Positions 48,841 through 56,441 of a DNA stretch of 64,000 bases are shown here, in pieces. The translations under genes were made by a program, and so were the position numbers. A model generated the notes under the pieces. The model saw only the letters and a program-made list of their open reading frames with translations, was not told where the DNA came from and did not search any database. The stretch's first letter is position 1. Each line of letters starts with the position of its first letter. Source of the DNA: CAZHHH01 sp052400685 (GTDB lineage: Bacteria > Bacteroidota > Bacteroidia > Bacteroidales > Marinilabiliaceae); NCBI GenBank assembly GCA_052400685.1, contig JBQTGJ010000007.1, one strand, 5' to 3'.

Positions 48841-48895
48841 AGCGCTTTTTATTGTCCAATTTATGAAAAGTTTTGTACTATTGCCAGCAAACAAT

Positions 48896-48922
48896 AAAAG
48901 TCTTACCGTTTCTGGTAAGACT
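48896..48922 (-). terminator. Terminator for the rpsT/tRNA-Glu unit
   Basis: AGTCTTACC and GGTAAGACT form a perfect 9-bp stem with a 6-base loop, followed on the minus strand by TTTATTG. Confidence 0.88.
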
Positions 48923-48930
48923 GACCTATG

Positions 48931-49002
48931 TAGTCCCTAGGGGAATCGAACCCCTGTTTCCAGGATGAAAACCTGGCGTCCTAACCCCTAGACGAAGGGA
49001 CC
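48931..49002 (-). tRNA. tRNA-Glu (anticodon TTC), copy 2
   Basis: 72-base cloverleaf on the minus strand: acceptor GGTCCCT/AGGGACT with a G1-U72 pair, D-arm GTCTAGGGGTTAGGAC, anticodon arm CCAGG-TTTTCAT-CCTGG (TTC), T-arm AGGGG-TTCGATT-CCCCT, discriminator A. No CCA is encoded. Identical to the copy at 49311-49382. Confidence 0.97.
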
Positions 49003-49015
49003 ATTAAAGATGGCT

Positions 49016-49270
49016 CTATGCCAACCCCTTAATGTGAAGAGCCAAACTGGCTTTTAGGTTGGAAGCCTTATTCTTGTGAATGATGTTTCTTTTAGCCAAT
49101 TTGTCGATCATTGACACTACTTTTGGATAAAGCGTGCTTGCAGCTTCTTTATCGGTCGTACTGCGCAAAGCTTTTACAGCATTCCGAGCTGTTTTTGCAT
49201 AATATTTGTTATGCAAATTGTGAGCTTCTGCTTGTCTGATCCTTTTTTTTGCTGACTGATGATTTGCCAT
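49016..49270 (-). CDS. rpsT: 30S ribosomal protein S20
   Basis: S20 binds the body of 16S rRNA. The 84-residue basic product [24 protein letters not shown]...[21 protein letters not shown]...LA has the normal length and the family's N-terminal helix signature. It lies between two identical tRNA-Glu genes on the same strand, with only 13 and 40 bases to each, so the three probably share one transcript that is processed. Confidence 0.97.
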   Translation of the reverse strand: MANHQSAKKRIRQAEAHNLHNKYYAKTARNAVKALRSTTDKEAASTLYPKVVSMIDKLAKRNIIHKNKASNLKASLALHIKGLA

Positions 49271-49310
49271 CGTTATTTATGTATAAAGTTCTTAATGGTA
49301 CTCTAATTAG

Positions 49311-49382
49311 TAGTCCCTAGGGGAATCGAACCCCTGTTTCCAGGATGAAAACCTGGCGTCCTAACCCCTAGACGAAGGGACC
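49311..49382 (-). tRNA. tRNA-Glu (anticodon TTC), copy 1
   Basis: Base-for-base the same 72-base cloverleaf as at 48931-49002, located upstream of rpsT on the same strand. The first gene of the tRNA-rpsT-tRNA unit. Confidence 0.97.
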
Positions 49383-49654
49383 TTCAAAGCAATGAAATCC
49401 TTTTTCAATTGCGGATGCAAAGATATATCAATTTTCACTTCTTCCAAATATCTGATTCAAAAAATGTGTAAAAAGTATGGTTTCTTTCCAAAGGGGACAT
49501 CAAACATGGAAGTAAATTTACCTGAATGTTTTTATAAATGATTGATGAATATATGGTTGCTGTCAGATGTCGAAATACTGATAAGTAGAGAGCAATTTAT
49601 TTTTTTCAAGATCAAATGTACCTAAAATATCTAACATTAATCACGCTTCAAAGA

Positions 49655-49735
49655 AATATAGTCTGGTAATGCGGTGAGTTTCCTGATGTAAATGGCCGTT
49701 TTGAGAGCGATCATAATACAGGCGTTGACCTTTAT
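49655..49735. mobile_element. Decayed subfamily 2 palindromic repeat
   Basis: GTGAGTTTCCTGATGTAAAT and GGCCGTTTTGAGAGCGATCA match the right half of the RHS-borne copy at 6223-6345. Confidence 0.5.
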
Positions 49736-49920
49736 AATCCGATATTATCAGAACCTGATTAAGACAGATCCCATTTTCATTATTTTTTTCATTCATTAGA
49801 TGATCTTTTATGCCTATTTTCGCGCCGGATTGGGAGTTCGAAAATTGAAATTATTTGTTTCGATAAAATGTTCAAGTCTGAGCACAAAGTATTACCTTTT
49901 TTTATTGTGATGATTTTATA

Positions 49921-50060
49921 GGGTCTGTCTAAAAATAAGGAGTTTGAGCGAGAACGTTTTAATTTAAGCCTTGCGCAGTTGAAAAAAACTGAGTTTATTT
50001 GTTTAAATGATTATTTCGAGCGCTAACGTAACGCAGAAGTTGAATTTTATAGGCGGATCT
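49921..50060. mobile_element. Dispersed palindromic repeat, subfamily 1
   Basis: Ends GGGTCTGTCTAAAAAT and ATTTTATAGGCGGATC are inverted copies of each other with mismatches; inside, AAGCCTTGCGCAGTTGAAAA, GAGTTTATTTGTTTAAATGA and AACGTAACGCAGAAGTTG. Confidence 0.75.
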
Positions 50061-50065
50061 TAGTT

Positions 50066-50210
50066 AGAGACTGTCCATAAATTAGGTGTCTGAAATATAT
50101 AGCACAATTACAAGGTTTGTGAAGTCAAAAAAATAAAGGCGTTTAATTTTCGTAAATGACTGTTTTTATGGCACGCATAACGAAGTAGTTTATTTTATAG
50201 ACAAACACTC
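50066..50210. mobile_element. Dispersed palindromic repeat, subfamily 1
   Basis: AGAGACTGTCCATAAATTAG at the left, TTTAATTTTCGTAAATGACT, TTTTTATGGCACGCATAACG in the core, TTTATAGACAAACACT at the right. It starts five bases after the preceding copy, so the two form a near-tandem pair. Confidence 0.85.
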
Positions 50211-50842
50211 ATTAGGAGCGATGGAAATTATTATAGGGTTATTTTAATTGTATTTTTTTGTTAAAAAACATTATACAAAAAAGGAGAAAGTAATTAAATT
50301 TGTCAAAAATTTTAACAAAAACTCGAAGTTGTATTTAAATACGGGTGATCGATAAAAACATGGGGTGTTAAAAATTATAGAAGCTACAGTTTGTGGTTAA
50401 ATTTTAAATTTCGACCTAACGAATTGCTACTACAGATAATGGTTGCCGGCTTTATCTGATTGTTACTATTTGGATAATTAATTACATTTATTGTATAGCC
50501 CACTAAACAAATCAGGCCTGATAAGTCTTTACATAAAGTGTTTAAAAGGCATCAGTTTGTTTGAAAAAATGTTTTACGTAATTTCCTCTTTTTCTTGCAT
50601 TTATTATGCGTGATTGGGAAATTTTAATTTTATTGTTAGCCAGAATCGTAATTTTGGAAGAAATGAAAGGAGGAGAGAACGTTTACGGCAATATACTTGA
50701 GGATAATGCGCCTCGTAATATATGGTTTCCAGCCTTCGGTCACCCAATCATATCGTTTTGTAAGTGGTTGACTTTTCGGACGAGTCCCTGATTTTTTGAA
50801 TCTTTCGGTTTTACCTATATTAATGACATCTAAATCCAATGC

Positions 50843-51418
50843 ATGCAAGTTATTAGAGGAGTTTTGGAAAAGGATTTAATTGTTCGCCTTAAAGATGGGG
50901 ATCAAACTGCTTTTCAATTGTTGTTTCATTTTTATTATCCGGGTTTGGTGACATATGCTTCTCAGTTTACGATAAGCACGGCTGATTCTGAAGAGATTGT
51001 TCAGGATTTTTTTGTCCGCTTATGGTCGAGGCATAATCAGATAATTTTATGCGATTCTTTTAAAAATTACTTTTTTTCATCGGTTAAAAACGCTTGTCTC
51101 GACTTCTTAAAACATCTGAAAATTGAAAAAAAGTACGTGAGTGAGATGATGGAATTATCGAAGCATCATTTGGCTTACGATGTTGATTTGTTTGTTGCCT
51201 CTGAACTTCAGGACAAATTGAAACAAGGGATTGACCTGTTGCCTGATAAATGTCGGCAGGTTTTTGTAATGAGCCGAATCGATGGATTAAAGAATGACGA
51301 AATCGCGGCTCAATTGGATATTTCCAAACGGACCGTCGAAACTCAAATTAGTAAGGCGTTAAAAGTGCTTCGCGTAGAATTGAAAGATTATTTAGGGTTA
51401 TTATTATTCATTATATAG
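50843..51418 (+). CDS. ECF RNA polymerase sigma factor of the sugar locus
   Basis: 191-residue extracytoplasmic-function sigma-70. Region 2 runs from DQTAFQLLFHFYYPGLVTYAS to DSEEIVQDFFVRLW, region 4 from LPDKCRQVFVMSRIDGLKND to QLDISKRTVETQISKALKVL. It belongs to the Bacteroidota sigma factors controlled by FecR anti-sigma factors and outer-membrane SusC receptors with STN domains; both are encoded downstream. It should activate the locus when the receptor binds its ligand. The TAG stop overlaps the left edge of a palindromic repeat. Confidence 0.95.
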   Translation: MQVIRGVLEKDLIVRLKDGDQTAFQLLFHFYYPGLVTYASQFTISTADSEEIVQDFFVRLWSRHNQIILCDSFKNYFFSSVKNACLDFLKHLKIEKKYVSEMMELSKHHLAYDVDLFVASELQDKLKQGIDLLPDKCRQVFVMSRIDGLKNDEIAAQLDISKRTVETQISKALKVLRVELKDYLGLLLFII

Positions 51419-51552
51419 AGTCTGCCCATAAACTAAGTGTTTGAAATATAAAGTTCAAACACAAGGCTTGTGAAGTCTTAAAAATCAAGGCTTTTACTCC
51501 CGTAAATGACCATTTTTAGAACAAGCATAACACCGAAGTTAGTCTTTATAAT
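51417..51552. mobile_element. Dispersed palindromic repeat between sigma and anti-sigma genes
   Basis: AGAGTCTGCCCATAAACTAA at the left starts inside the stop codon of the sigma gene. Core AAGGCTTGTGAAGTCTTAAA, TTTACTCCCGTAAATGACCA, CAAGCATAACACCGAAGTTA; the right end (GTCTTTATAATTCC) is eroded. Confidence 0.85.
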
Positions 51553-51933
51553 TCCTTAATACGGGGACTACATCCCTGTTTAAACAACTAAATCTGCGTA
51601 ATCAGCATATTAAATAAGATGTTGGCTAAACTGATGTCTGGCTTGATTAAAAGAGTTACATAAGAGATAAGCACTATATAGTAGTTGCGTAGAAACTATT
51701 GTGGCAGATAAAAAAGTTTTATTTCGAGGCTTGTGCAACTTTAAAACTATTATTTTATTGTTGTGAAAGACCGTTTTGAAAGCGATCGTAATAAAAAAAA
51801 TCATTTCTTTCCGGCACTATCTATCAGGGATTCTTCGTTTTAAATATTTATTAAATTTTTTTTCCAATATGCGTACGTGTGTTAACGTTTCTGATCGTAT
51901 TTTAATACAGATTAAGGTAACTGAATTAAAGAA
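51419..51933. other. Gene-free gap between sigma and anti-sigma genes
   Basis: 515 bases holding one subfamily 1 repeat (51417-51552) and one subfamily 2 repeat (51701-51818). The remaining ~115 bases before fecR are AT-rich and may hold its promoter. Confidence 0.6.
51701..51818. mobile_element. Dispersed palindromic repeat, subfamily 2
   Basis: GTGGCAGATAAAAAAGTTTT at the left, CGAGGCTTGTGCAACTTTAA and CCGTTTTGAAAGCGATCGTA in the core, CTTTCCGGCAC at the right. It matches the copy inside the RHS remnant, including the degenerate GTGTCAG-type ends. Confidence 0.7.
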
Positions 51934-52920
51934 ATGTTAAAAGACACTCAAATAGTACAGCGATTTAAAAAAATTCTTTCAGACCGGAAAGGGCAGGATA
52001 TTGATGCTCAAATTTCTGAAGCAGAGCAAATTCTATATTCAATTGAAGGAATTAATAGTCATCAGGCATTTGAATTGGTGCGAAAGCGCATTGAAAAGAC
52101 GAATGTGCATTTTCGCTTGCTGAACGTTCTTACCCGGGCTGCGGCCATCCTTTTTGTTCCATTGCTTATTACTTCAGTCATATTTTTTTCCAAACAGAAA
52201 ATTCAGCCTGAAGCCGACCAACTTGCCGTACAAAAGATCTCCAATCCTTCGGGAATTCGTTCTGAGATTTCCTTGCCTGACGGGTCGGTTGTATGGTTGA
52301 ATTCAGAAAGTACGATAAGCTATAAGGTTCCTTTTGTTGGGGGTAAACAGCGCGAGGTTAAGTTGACCGGAGAAGCTTTTTTTAAGGTGAAAAAAAATGA
52401 ACAAATGCCATTTCAGGTTGCGTCGGGGAGTGTTAGCGTAACTGTATTAGGCACACAATTTAATTGTAAGGCATTCCCTGAAGATACCACTATAGAAGTT
52501 GTATTGGCAGAGGGAAGCATCAAATTGAATTCATTAGGTTTTAAGACAGGTAAAGAATTTATCATGAAACCGGGCGAACGAGCCGTGGTCGATAAAATGC
52601 GTAATGAAACGATCATTTCGACAGAAGATATCGAAAAATATATTGGCTGGCACGAAAATAAGTTAATTCTTGATGAGTGCCCGATGCCTGAAATTGCACG
52701 GCGACTTGAACGTTGGTTTGGTGTTGATGTGAAAATTACTGATCCGAAGATCATGGATTATAAGATTTCCTCAACTTTTGAAAATGAATCGTTGAGTCAG
52801 ATTTTGGAAATGTTGGAAATAGCCTCTCCGATAAAAGTAGAACAAATCCCCGCGAGACTGGATAAGACAACCGACATAACCCGAAAGAGAGAAGTTATTA
52901 TTAGTAGTTCAAACAGATAA
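51934..52920 (+). CDS. FecR-family anti-sigma factor
   Basis: 328-residue inner-membrane regulator. The first ~65 residues are cytoplasmic and should bind the ECF sigma factor; a membrane helix follows at about 66-88 (TRAAAILFVPLLITSVIFF). The periplasmic FecR domain (SEISLPDGSVVWLNSESTIS, REVKLTGEAFFKVKKNEQMPF, VTVLGTQFNCKAF) and the C-terminal DUF4974 domain (GWHENKLILDECPMPEIARR, ISSTFENESLSQILEML) complete it. The C-terminal part should contact the STN domain of the SusC-like receptor encoded next. Confidence 0.95.
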   Translation: MLKDTQIVQRFKKILSDRKGQDIDAQISEAEQILYSIEGINSHQAFELVRKRIEKTNVHFRLLNVLTRAAAILFVPLLITSVIFFSKQKIQPEADQLAVQKISNPSGIRSEISLPDGSVVWLNSESTISYKVPFVGGKQREVKLTGEAFFKVKKNEQMPFQVASGSVSVTVLGTQFNCKAFPEDTTIEVVLAEGSIKLNSLGFKTGKEFIMKPGERAVVDKMRNETIISTEDIEKYIGWHENKLILDECPMPEIARRLERWFGVDVKITDPKIMDYKISSTFENESLSQILEMLEIASPIKVEQIPARLDKTTDITRKREVIISSSNR

Positions 52921-52948
52921 ATAGTTGATATCTATCATCATAAATAAA

Positions 52949-52992
52949 GAAGGAAGTGCTGCAACACTTCCTTCCAGCTGCTCTTTGAGCAG
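52949..52992 (+). promoter_or_regulatory. Two adjacent hairpins between fecR and susC
   Basis: GAAGGAAGTG-CTGCAA-CACTTCCTTC (perfect 10-bp stem) and then CTGCTC-TTT-GAGCAG (6-bp stem), 3 bases apart, with no U tract. They may shield the fecR mRNA end or set relative expression of susC; a role as a simple terminator is less likely. Confidence 0.6.
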
Positions 52993-53025
52993 ATTTAAAT
53001 AATAGTAATTTAAACATTCAAATTT

Positions 53026-56000
53026 ATGAAAAAAAATGCGAATTCATTGTGTCTGGTGTTTTTCAGGCACAGAAAGTTTTTCAGAACTATTCGAATAAGT
53101 CTATTTCTGGCTTTTGTAAGTACACTGCAAATCCTGGCAGGGAATAGCTATTCGCAATCAACACGCTTAACTTTAAACATGAAAGATGCCTCTATTAAAG
53201 AGGTGCTGTCACAGATAGAAGAGCAAAGCGGAATTTATTTTCTTTACGATAACGGGTTAATTGATGTCTATAAAAAAGTTGACATCGCTGTCCAAAATGA
53301 GGAAATCTCTACTGTAGTAGATCAATTATTTGGTAAAGGAAAGATAACGACTGTTATTCGCGATGGACATGTCATTCTTTCACCCGCAAAGGCGCCGGTT
53401 GCGCCACAAAAGGTTAATATTTCCGGACGTGTTGTTGATTCCACCGGGGATGCTTTGCCAGGTGTATCCGTTTTTGAGAAAGGAACGACCAATGGTACTA
53501 TTACAAATAGTGAAGGGATTTATACTCTCACTAATTTTTCTTCGGATGCCATACTCATCTTTTCTTTTATTGGAATGAAAGATCAGGAAGTACCTGTGGC
53601 AGGACAGACAACCATTAATGTGGTAATGGTTGAAGAGGCCATAACCATTGATGAAGTGGTTGCAATTGGTTATGGAACAAGACGTAAATCTTCACTTGCA
53701 GGCGCAATTTCATCGGTTCAGAGTAAAGATTTAACGATAGCTCCTATTTCTTCAGCATCCAATGCTCTTACTGGACGTTTGCCAGGTTTAATCACTGTAC
53801 AATCGGAAGGTAGACCGGGGGCCGATGCAGCTACACTAAATATTCGTGGTTTTGGAAATCCGTTGGTTATTGTAGACGGTGTTGAAGGAGATTTGAATCT
53901 GTTGGATCCGAATTCCATAGAATCCATCTCTGTTTTGAAGGATGGTTCTGCCTCCATTTATGGTGCTCGTGCTGGTAATGGTGTGGTTTTAGTATCTACC
54001 AAGCGAGGTAATATTTCTAAGCCTGTCTTTTCTTTAAATACTTCTTTTTCCGGTCAGGGGATCACAAATTTCCCGAAAACGGTAAGCTCCGGTCAGTATG
54101 CAGAGATGCAAAGAGAGGCGTATCTTCAGGCAGGTAAACCAGAAGAAAATGCCCCTTATTCGGAAGAAGATATAAGAATGTTTTACGATGGTAGTGATCC
54201 TCTTTATCACCCTAATACGGATTGGTTTAGTTTATTAATCAGAGATTGGGCACCTCAGCAGGAGCATAATATTTCTGTTCGTGGTGGATCCGAAAGAATC
54301 AAATATTATGGTTTTTTGGGCTATCTGAAGCAAGAAACGCTTTGGAAAAAGAATGGCGGAGATTTTCAGAGATATAATTTTCAGTCGAATGTTGATATGA
54401 AGCTGACTGATAATTTGGATATGAAAATTGATGTTTCGAGTGTGGTTCGTGATCTAAATGAAACTAAACGTAATATGAGTCGTGATTATCCGGAGCTTTG
54501 GCAGGACTTATGGTTTAGTAACCCAATGTATCGGTCAGACTTTCCCGAAGATGATAAGCTTCCATATGTGGGTACAAATTATCCTGCTTATGGCGGATCT
54601 AACAGGGATATTGGCGGGTATAATGATACCGATTTTCAAAGGGTTGAAGGTACTTTTGCCTTAAACTACGATGTGAATTTCATTAAAGGTTTGTCAGCTA
54701 AGTATACCTGGCATTATTTGAAGGACTATACAAAGCAAAAAACCTTTTATGGTGGCTATGAAATGTGGAATTATGCCTATGAAGATGATATCTATACGCT
54801 TCAGGCAGACACCAGAGGTGAGTCTGCTTTAAGCTTGAGAAAATCTGAGAGCCAAATCTTAACCTCGCAGTTTTCACTCAACTATGACAGACGATTTAAT
54901 GTTGACCATCACTTAACGGTACTTGCTCTTTATGAGAGCATTGGCTATAAGTCGGATTATCTTTATACCAGACGAAGCAATTTTATTACATCTGCATTGG
55001 ATCAATTGTATGCAGGAGATTCAGGGACCTCAACAAACGACGGAACTGCAAGTGAAATGGGTAGAAAGAGTTTTGTGGGTAGGTTAAATTATTCATTTAA
55101 AGACAAGTATCTTTTAGAGGCTATTTTTCGTGCGGATGCATCTGCAAAATTCCCTTCCGATAAAAGATGGGGTTATTTCCCAAGTATTCTTTTGGCCTGG
55201 AGATTGTCTGAGGAGAATTTTATTGCCGATTTGGGTCTGTTTGATAATTTGAAGTTAAAAGCCAGTTTCGGACAATCGGGGAATGATGGCGTTGGAAATT
55301 TTCAATATCTGACCGGATACTCATTTAAAGCAAATTATGGGGTTTATAAATTTGGTTCAGAATATAATGCCGGATTGTATACAACAGGGTTAGCAAATCC
55401 TAATCTGACCTGGGAAAATATTTCATTGTACAATGTGGGGGCAGAGTTCTCAATGTGGAGAAGAAAATTGTACGGAGAAATGGATGTGTTTTATCGGGAA
55501 CGGGAAGGCATTCCGGGAACCAGGATTCTTTCGCTTCCTAATACTTTTGGAGCCAGTTTACCTCCAGAGAACATAAACAGTTTAAATAATCGCGGCTTTG
55601 ACTTCAAAGTTGGTACTGCGGGCGAATTTCCGAAATTCACCTGGGATATAAGTGCATTGGTTGCGTGGTCAAGAGCTAAATGGATGCATTTTGAAGAGCC
55701 CGACTATGAGGACCCGGATCAAAAAAGAATTTCAAAACGTTCCGGACGATGGACTGATGTAACCTTTGGGTATAAAAGTGATCATTTATTTACGAGTCAG
55801 GAAGAAATTGACAATTTGGAATTTGATCAGGATCAACAAGGAAACACGAGTTTGAGGCCGGGCGATATTAAATACGTTGATGTGAATGATGATGGTGTTC
55901 TGAACTGGAAAGACCAGGTTGAGATTGGTAAAGGACAATTACCTCATTGGACGGTTGGTATTAATACGCGGTTTACCTATGGTAACTTCGACCTGACTTC

Positions 56001-56406
56001 ATTGTGGCAAGGCGCTTTTGGCCATTATACATATGTTGATCTTACAACAAATATGTCGACTTATTATGAGTTGAGATGGACTGAAGCGAACAACAATGCT
56101 GATGCATTAGTTCCTCGTCTTGGCGGGGCAGGTACCAACGGATTATATTCTGACTATCGTTTTAAGAAAGCCGGTTATATTCGACTAAAAACGGCTACGT
56201 TCGGCTATTCACTTCCACAAAGATGGGTGGAAAGAGTTAATTTCTCAAAAGTGCGTTTATACCTGGCTGGCACTAATTTACTGACTTTTGATAAACTGAG
56301 TGAATATGGATTGGATCCGGAAGCGCCTATGGCTACCAGTGGTCATTCTGCATATTATTATCCGCAACAGAGAACTGTTTCTGTTGGTGCGACCCTTACT
56401 TTTTAG
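53026..56406 (+). CDS. SusC-like TonB-dependent receptor with STN domain
   Basis: 1126-residue outer-membrane importer for oligosaccharides. After the signal region (about 20-45) come the STN domain (about 50-120, MKDASIKEVLSQIEEQSGIYFLYDN given as landmark start MKDASIKEVLSQIEEQSG), a CarboxypepD_reg domain (ISGRVVDSTGDALPGVSVF), the plug (EVVAIGYGTRRKSSLAGAIS, LNIRGFGNPLVIVDGVEG, SISVLKDGSASIYGARAGNG) and a barrel ending RTVSVGATLTF. The STN domain marks it as a signalling receptor that talks to the FecR protein upstream. Followed by susD after 35 bases. Confidence 0.96.
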   Translation: MKKNANSLCLVFFRHRKFFRTIRISLFLAFVSTLQILAGNSYSQSTRLTLNMKDASIKEVLSQIEEQSGIYFLYDNGLIDVYKKVDIAVQNEEISTVVDQLFGKGKITTVIRDGHVILSPAKAPVAPQKVNISGRVVDSTGDALPGVSVFEKGTTNGTITNSEGIYTLTNFSSDAILIFSFIGMKDQEVPVAGQTTINVVMVEEAITIDEVVAIGYGTRRKSSLAGAISSVQSKDLTIAPISSASNALTGRLPGLITVQSEGRPGADAATLNIRGFGNPLVIVDGVEGDLNLLDPNSIESISVLKDGSASIYGARAGNGVVLVSTKRGNISKPVFSLNTSFSGQGITNFPKTVSSGQYAEMQREAYLQAGKPEENAPYSEEDIRMFYDGSDPLYHPNTDWFSLLIRDWAPQQEHNISVRGGSERIKYYGFLGYLKQETLWKKNGGDFQRYNFQSNVDMKLTDNLDMKIDVSSVVRDLNETKRNMSRDYPELWQDLWFSNPMYRSDFPEDDKLPYVGTNYPAYGGSNRDIGGYNDTDFQRVEGTFALNYDVNFIKGLSAKYTWHYLKDYTKQKTFYGGYEMWNYAYEDDIYTLQADTRGESALSLRKSESQILTSQFSLNYDRRFNVDHHLTVLALYESIGYKSDYLYTRRSNFITSALDQLYAGDSGTSTNDGTASEMGRKSFVGRLNYSFKDKYLLEAIFRADASAKFPSDKRWGYFPSILLAWRLSEENFIADLGLFDNLKLKASFGQSGNDGVGNFQYLTGYSFKANYGVYKFGSEYNAGLYTTGLANPNLTWENISLYNVGAEFSMWRRKLYGEMDVFYREREGIPGTRILSLPNTFGASLPPENINSLNNRGFDFKVGTAGEFPKFTWDISALVAWSRAKWMHFEEPDYEDPDQKRISKRSGRWTDVTFGYKSDHLFTSQEEIDNLEFDQDQQGNTSLRPGDIKYVDVNDDGVLNWKDQVEIGKGQLPHWTVGINTRFTYGNFDLTSLWQGAFGHYTYVDLTTNMSTYYELRWTEANNNADALVPRLGGAGTNGLYSDYRFKKAGYIRLKTATFGYSLPQRWVERVNFSKVRLYLAGTNLLTFDKLSEYGLDPEAPMATSGHSAYYYPQQRTVSVGATLTF

Positions 56407-56441
56407 TCGGTAATATATTTTAACTAGATAAAATTTGTATT

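Larger units (their letters stand above)
49383..50842. other. Long gene-free stretch upstream of the sigma factor gene
   Basis: About 1.46 kb. It holds a decayed subfamily 2 repeat (about 49655-49735), two neighbouring subfamily 1 copies (49921-50060 and 50066-50210), and AT-rich DNA to 50842 in which the sigma-gene promoter must lie. A 61-codon frame at 50606-50791 was not accepted. Confidence 0.6.

Noticed and set aside
48931..49382. tRNA-Glu genes as integration sites of a mobile element
   Set aside because: No integrase gene and no truncated tRNA repeat flanks either gene; both copies are complete and enclose rpsT.
50606..50791. 61-codon plus-strand frame upstream of the sigma gene
   Set aside because: No motif, odd amino-acid pattern, and it lies where the sigma-gene promoter is expected.
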